The notes under the pieces are model-generated. The model made no database searches and had not been told where the DNA came from. It was given only the letters and a program-made list of their open reading frames with translations. 64,000 nt of DNA, from NCBI RefSeq assembly GCF_018613195.1, contig NZ_JAGGQQ010000004.1, positions 335,375 through 399,374 of the forward strand. The letters are read 5' to 3'. A program made the translations under genes and the position numbers. The stretch is from Bacillus sp. ISL-45. GTDB taxonomy: Bacteria > Bacillota > Bacilli > Bacillales > Cytobacillaceae. Below, in pieces: positions 60,734-64,000 of this stretch. Position 1 is the stretch's first letter; each line of letters starts with the position of its first letter.

Positions 60734-61033
60734 TTATTCGTATTGAGTCTGGAACGGGGCTGTCGGCAATTCTTCTTTGAAAAATAATGCAAGGTCCTCA
60801 GCCTGCCGGACTTCTGTAATATGGAATGCTTTCTGCAAATATTCTACGTCTTCAATGTCCTTAGGGTCGAGGAGTGCTGAACGCCCCGTCTGCATGCAGA
60901 CTACCAGAGGTTTTCCGAAAAACATGTTGGTAGAGACAATCCCAAAGTCATAACGAGTGTCATTAGTAGTAAACCCCACAAACCTGACGTGAACCTTTTC
61001 ATGCTCATCATAAAGCTTTTCGAATAGTTCCAT
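60734..61033 (-). CDS. DUF3055 (SAV0927-like) family protein
   Basis: 99 residues, soluble. FEKLYDEHEKVHVRFVGFTT at the start, DFGIVSTNMFFGKPLVVCMQ and DIEDVEYLQKAFHI inside match the DUF3055 pattern known from Bacillus and Staphylococcus. Function unknown. GGAGGAGG lies just before the ATG. Confidence 0.8.
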   Translation of the reverse strand: MELFEKLYDEHEKVHVRFVGFTTNDTRYDFGIVSTNMFFGKPLVVCMQTGRSALLDPKDIEDVEYLQKAFHITEVRQAEDLALFFKEELPTAPFQTQYE

Positions 61034-61192
61034 ATGCCTCCTCCTTTTTAATTAAATATTTAGAATATTATTATAATTTATTTTTGACAAAAAGGCAAGT
61101 GTATAGAAAGCTAAAAAGCTTTTATTCTATTGTCAATGGTTTTTCAGGAGTGATAAAATGGTGAAGAATAGATAGGAAAAGGGGATTGGACG

Positions 61193-61627
61193 ATGTCTAG
61201 TAATGCTTATATTAAACTTGTTCCATCATCATCTCAGCAAGCCATTTCCACTGAAGAACTAAAGGATTTATTTAATTATTATAAGGAAATAACTGCTAAA
61301 ACAGGTGACCAGGTTGATTGGAATTATGAAAATTCAGCATTTCCTTATGATCTGAAGGAAAAAGAGGATGGGAAAGGCACATGGTTCTATCTGCAATCAT
61401 CCCAAGATCGTTATAATGCAGTACTAATCGGCGTTGATAAAGAAACAGTTGTCGACGAAGACGGGACAGAACGCGAACAATCATACATACAAATTACACT
61501 TCCTCCAACAGCGACAGCTGGGGATAAAGGAAAAGCAAATGAATTCAGTAAATTCATCGGTAAAAAATTGCAGGGCGAACTTCATTTATTTAATGGAAGA
61601 GTCATGTATTTCTATCCACGTAAATAA
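61193..61627 (+). CDS. Conserved hypothetical protein (DUF1885-like)
   Basis: 144 residues, soluble, lysine-rich. MSSNAYIKLVPSSSQQAIST at the start, then DWNYENSAFPYDLKE and NEFSKFIGKKLQGELHLFNG. I believe this is the DUF1885 family of Bacillus but did not verify. AAAAGGGG upstream of ATG. Divergent from the DUF3055 gene. Function unknown. Confidence 0.65.
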   Translation: MSSNAYIKLVPSSSQQAISTEELKDLFNYYKEITAKTGDQVDWNYENSAFPYDLKEKEDGKGTWFYLQSSQDRYNAVLIGVDKETVVDEDGTEREQSYIQITLPPTATAGDKGKANEFSKFIGKKLQGELHLFNGRVMYFYPRK

Positions 61628-61681
61628 AGGTTACATAAAATACACGAGAAAAATTTTTGTTTAAAACATCAAAAACGGCTG

Positions 61682-62554
61682 CTACTGGGCAGCCGTTTCT
61701 TTATTTGCAGGAGTTTCGATAAGTTCAGGATCGACAATTTTATATCCTTTATTTTGCAGGCCTTTTACGATATCCCCCAGCGCTGTGCTTGTCCACTGTC
61801 TGTCATGCATCAGTAAATTCGCTCCATTCCTGAGTAAAGGCGTATTCACCATAATATCCGCAAGAGCTTCCTTTGATTGATAATCCTTTTCCCAATCATA
61901 ACCATAGGTCCAATTCATTAGCAGCATTTTCTCTTCTGCGGCCAGCTGCTTGCTGTAGTCAGTATTCATTCCGAATGGAGCCCTGAAGAATTCCGGCCTT
62001 TCACCAATCAGTTCCTCAACCCTGTCATTAAGATCTACAATTTCTTTCCTTTGCTGTTCCTCGGATAAATCCCTTAACGATTTGTGATTATATGTATGGT
62101 TCCCAATTGGAAAGCCCATTTGATGAATTTGCTTTAGCACTTCCCCTTCTTCTGGAGTGTCAAGGAAGTGGCCATTTACAAAAAAGATAGCTTTTACATT
62201 TAATTCTTTTAAAGTTTTGGCCATCTCAAGAGCATTTTTGTCCGGAGCGTCGTCAATTGTCAATAAAACAATTTTTTCATCAGGGTTGTCAATATTTTGG
62301 ATAGAAAAATCGCCTTTCATCCTATATTGTGGTGATGCCTGTAATACTTCTTCGCTCTTTTTTTCATCTTCAGCTGGTTTCTCCGCTGGTTCTGCAGCTT
62401 CTGTTTCCGGCTTTTCCTCCGCGGCTTTTTCATCTTTCTGGATTTGTTCTTGCTGTTCTTCACTGGTGCCTATTGGCTTCTGTGCTTCTTCTGCAGCCCC
62501 GCACCCGGCTAAAATAGCCGAAGCAGCTATCACTGATACTATTGTTTTTTTCAA
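61682..62554 (-). CDS. Polysaccharide deacetylase family lipoprotein
   Basis: 290 residues. Signal peptide with lipobox ILAGC (Cys about 16), a Glu/Lys/Pro-rich linker (about 20-65) and a NodB domain: TIDDAPDKNALEMAKTL near 93 (catalytic Asp and metal Asp), GNHTYNHKSLRDLS near 146 (metal His-x3-His), FRAPFGMN near 181 and LLMHDRQWTSTAL near 255. Likely a peptidoglycan or wall-sugar deacetylase at the outer membrane face. TTG start at 62554 after GGGAGGGG. Confidence 0.87.
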   Translation of the reverse strand: MKKTIVSVIAASAILAGCGAAEEAQKPIGTSEEQQEQIQKDEKAAEEKPETEAAEPAEKPAEDEKKSEEVLQASPQYRMKGDFSIQNIDNPDEKIVLLTIDDAPDKNALEMAKTLKELNVKAIFFVNGHFLDTPEEGEVLKQIHQMGFPIGNHTYNHKSLRDLSEEQQRKEIVDLNDRVEELIGERPEFFRAPFGMNTDYSKQLAAEEKMLLMNWTYGYDWEKDYQSKEALADIMVNTPLLRNGANLLMHDRQWTSTALGDIVKGLQNKGYKIVDPELIETPANKETAAQ

Positions 62555-62626
62555 GACTTTCCCCTCCCGCTGGTATATCTTTGCTGACAAAGCTGATGGA
62601 TTATAATTTTTTACATGCTCAGTTTT

Positions 62627-62860
62627 TCAGGAAATAAAGGACATTGTCATATGAATCGACCCATAAATAGCCAGGCTCAAAACCGTTATAAGAAATGTTT
62701 TCCTTGTGGATTTCATTATATGATTGCCGATTATTATGGCTAAATAGAAAAATACCAAGAACATAATACCATTATAAATCGGATGATCGTGTTTGGATAG
62801 CCATTCTATTAAGGTATACCCACTCCAGATAATGAATTGAAGCAGCATAACTGCATACAC
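62627..62860 (-). CDS. Small three-segment membrane protein
   Basis: 77 residues if started at the GTG at 62860, seven bases after GGAGGG; an ATG seven codons earlier overlaps that site. Segments are at about 4-19, 31-52 and 60-77. Not recognised. Confidence 0.55.
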   Translation of the reverse strand: MYAVMLLQFIIWSGYTLIEWLSKHDHPIYNGIMFLVFFYLAIIIGNHIMKSTRKTFLITVLSLAIYGSIHMTMSFIS

Positions 62861-63080
62861 TTTCAAACCCTCCACCACCATGTCTAAATTATCTTATTCC
62901 CAAGTCACGTTAGGTTAAACATTCAGATCTTTTTACTAGTATATGTCCTGATGATTAGGATATTTTTCAATTATGTAACAAATCAATAACATTCCATTCT
63001 TTTGGAAATTGCTATGATAGAATATGGACAAACAGTTACATGGTGAAACAACATTCCGAAAAAAAGTGAGGCAAAGATAA

Positions 63081-63458
63081 ATGAAAAGCTTGTCTTTTGT
63101 TTTTGTCGCAACGTTCCTATTTCTCACGGCTTCTTGCAACCCAGTCAACGATTCAGATGAATTGGAGCTCAATGGAGATATTAAACAAGTCGTTTTCTTT
63201 TCTGATGATGAGAACTATAGACAGGAAGCATCCTATTATGATGCTATTATAGAATTAAAGAAAGAATACCCTTCCGCATTCGATGATATTGTTGTCATTC
63301 CTGCTGCCAATGCCAATAAATACTATGACCTTTTTAAGGTAAAACAATTTCCTGCCATCCTGATTGTCCATCAGGACCAGGTCCTTGCCAATGTGAATGG
63401 CAATGTTACAAAGGACCAGATCATCGAACCATTATCAGCAGTTTTAAATAATGAATAA
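63081..63458 (+). CDS. slp: Small peptidoglycan-associated lipoprotein (Slp-like), thioredoxin-like fold
   Basis: 125 residues. Lipobox LTASC (Cys about 19), then a beta-alpha-beta pattern (IKQVVFFSDDENYRQEA, VVIPAANANKYYDLFKVKQF) with a cis-proline site (FPAIL), as in a thioredoxin fold but with no CxxC. B. subtilis has slp, a lipoprotein of similar length, right after pdhD; here it converges on pdhD. ATG preceded by AAAAAGTGAGG. Confidence 0.7.
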   Translation: MKSLSFVFVATFLFLTASCNPVNDSDELELNGDIKQVVFFSDDENYRQEASYYDAIIELKKEYPSAFDDIVVIPAANANKYYDLFKVKQFPAILIVHQDQVLANVNGNVTKDQIIEPLSAVLNNE

Positions 63459-63492
63459 AAAAAGTCCTTTCCTGATGGAAAGGACTTTTTTT
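63457..63492 (+). terminator. Terminator of slp
   Basis: AAAAAAAGTCCTTTCC, loop TGAT, GGAAAGGACTTTTTTT; perfect 16-base arms, bidirectional in form. Confidence 0.9.
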
Positions 63493-63525
63493 AATTCAAA
63501 ATCAGGAAGAACTTTTCAATTTGAG

Positions 63526-63648
63526 AATTGTCCAGCTCCTGCGCCTAGCCAGTTTTCATCCCTGCTAGAGCTTCTCGAGTGTCTTGCGAGAAGCGTTAGC
63601 TTTGAGCAGCTCGAGACGCTTCGGGGCTGATCAAGGCGCTTACGCTAT
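63526..63648 (-). repeat. Dispersed multi-hairpin repeat, copy 4
   Basis: In minus orientation it starts AGCGTAAGCGCCTTGATCAG and CCCCGAAGCG and ends GGCTAGGCGCAGGAGCTGGA, the same ends as copies 1 and 3. The centre differs: the constant hairpin is replaced by one built on CTCGAG and AAGCGT/ACGCTT arms. It lies just past the pdhD stop. Confidence 0.75.
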
Positions 63649-63653
63649 TCATA

Positions 63654-64000
63654 TTATTTTACTATATGAATCGGATTACCAAGTGCTACCTCTGCAGCTT
63701 CCATCGTAATCTCACCGAGAGTTGGGTGAGCGTGGATTGTCATTGCAAGGTCTTCAGCAGTCATGCCTGCTTCGATTGCTAATCCAAGCTCTGCGATCAT
63801 GTCAGAAGCATTAGGTCCAGCAATCTGCGCACCGATGACAATGTCATCTTCTTTACGTGTGATCAGCTTCAAGAAGCCGTCTGTCTGGTTAAGTGATAGT
63901 GCACGGCCATTTGCCGCGAATGGGAACTTAGATGCTTTAATATCAATGCCTGCATCTTTCGCTTCTTTTTCAGAGTAGCCTACTGATGCTAATTCTGGAT
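63654..64000 (-). CDS. pdhD: Dihydrolipoyl dehydrogenase, C-terminal part (runs off the window)
   Basis: The last 115 residues of the E3 subunit of pyruvate dehydrogenase: [18 protein letters not shown], then the dimerisation domain with [20 protein letters not shown] and the catalytic [14 protein letters not shown], whose His-x4-Glu is the active-site dyad. It regenerates oxidised lipoamide using FAD and NAD+. Neighbouring slp and speA agree with the pdhABCD operon. The rest lies beyond 64000. Confidence 0.95.
   Translation of the reverse strand, partial: PELASVGYSEKEAKDAGIDIKASKFPFAANGRALSLNQTDGFLKLITRKEDDIVIGAQIAGPNASDMIAELGLAIEAGMTAEDLAMTIHAHPTLGEITMEAAEVALGNPIHIVK

Overview
The window comes from an endospore-forming member of the Bacillaceae, outside or at the edge of the B. 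subtilis group (a Mesobacillus/Cytobacillus-like relative fits, but I cannot fix the species). The evidence is near-complete conservation of the B. subtilis pdhD-speA-ykt-yla-ftsW-cta-ylb-mraZ-pbpB-spoVD-murE gene order, read here in reverse, plus sporulation genes (spoVD, gerR, ylbJ, ylaJ, csfG RNA), a bacillithiol gene (bshC) and a caa3 oxidase. It is chromosomal core. I see no rRNA, tRNA, prophage, IS element, CRISPR array or plasmid function.

Layout. 1-8.5 kb: division and cell-wall (dcw) cluster on the minus strand, mraZ-rsmH-ftsL-pbpB, then spoVD, then murE with the start of a murF-like gene. 8.9-12 kb: bshC, a DUF3397 membrane protein and panE. 12.3-17.8 kb: a three-gene biotin-dependent acyl-CoA carboxylase and, on the other side of ylbP and gerR, an enoyl-CoA hydratase; these look inserted into the conserved panE-ylbP-gerR-rpmF order. 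18.9-32.9 kb: rpmF-yceD, tmcAL, ddcP-ylbK, ylbJ, coaD-rsmD, csfG, ylbG-ylbB and several small genes. 33-36.8 kb: accessory genes (YugN, Asp23-like, AI-2E transporter, Eis-like acetyltransferase). 36.9-45.1 kb: caa3 oxidase structural genes with assembly and heme A genes. 45.2-54.1 kb: ftsW and the yla genes, phoH-like and typA. 54.1-64 kb: suhB-like, ykt genes, speA, the dual-function SR1 RNA with its SR1P peptide, small conserved genes, slp and the C-terminus of pdhD.

How the genes work together. mraZ appears to control its own operon through three 10-bp-spaced GTGGK repeats. ctaA and ctaBCDEF diverge from a region with ResD-like boxes. The carboxylase operon carries a perfect CcpA cre site, and SR1 carries two CcpN-like operators, so several metabolic loci here are tied to carbon status. 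spoVD has a clear sigma-E promoter and csfG a clear sigma-F promoter.

The least expected features are non-coding. Four intergenic tandem arrays have different sequences but nearly the same period (52, 50-52, 52/55 and 53 bp); in at least two, each unit holds an inverted repeat. Two further dispersed families are present: a 115-220-bp multi-hairpin element (four copies) and a 78-96-bp element with terminal inverted repeats (three copies). Many starts are TTG or GTG and were placed from Shine-Dalgarno position and family N-termini.
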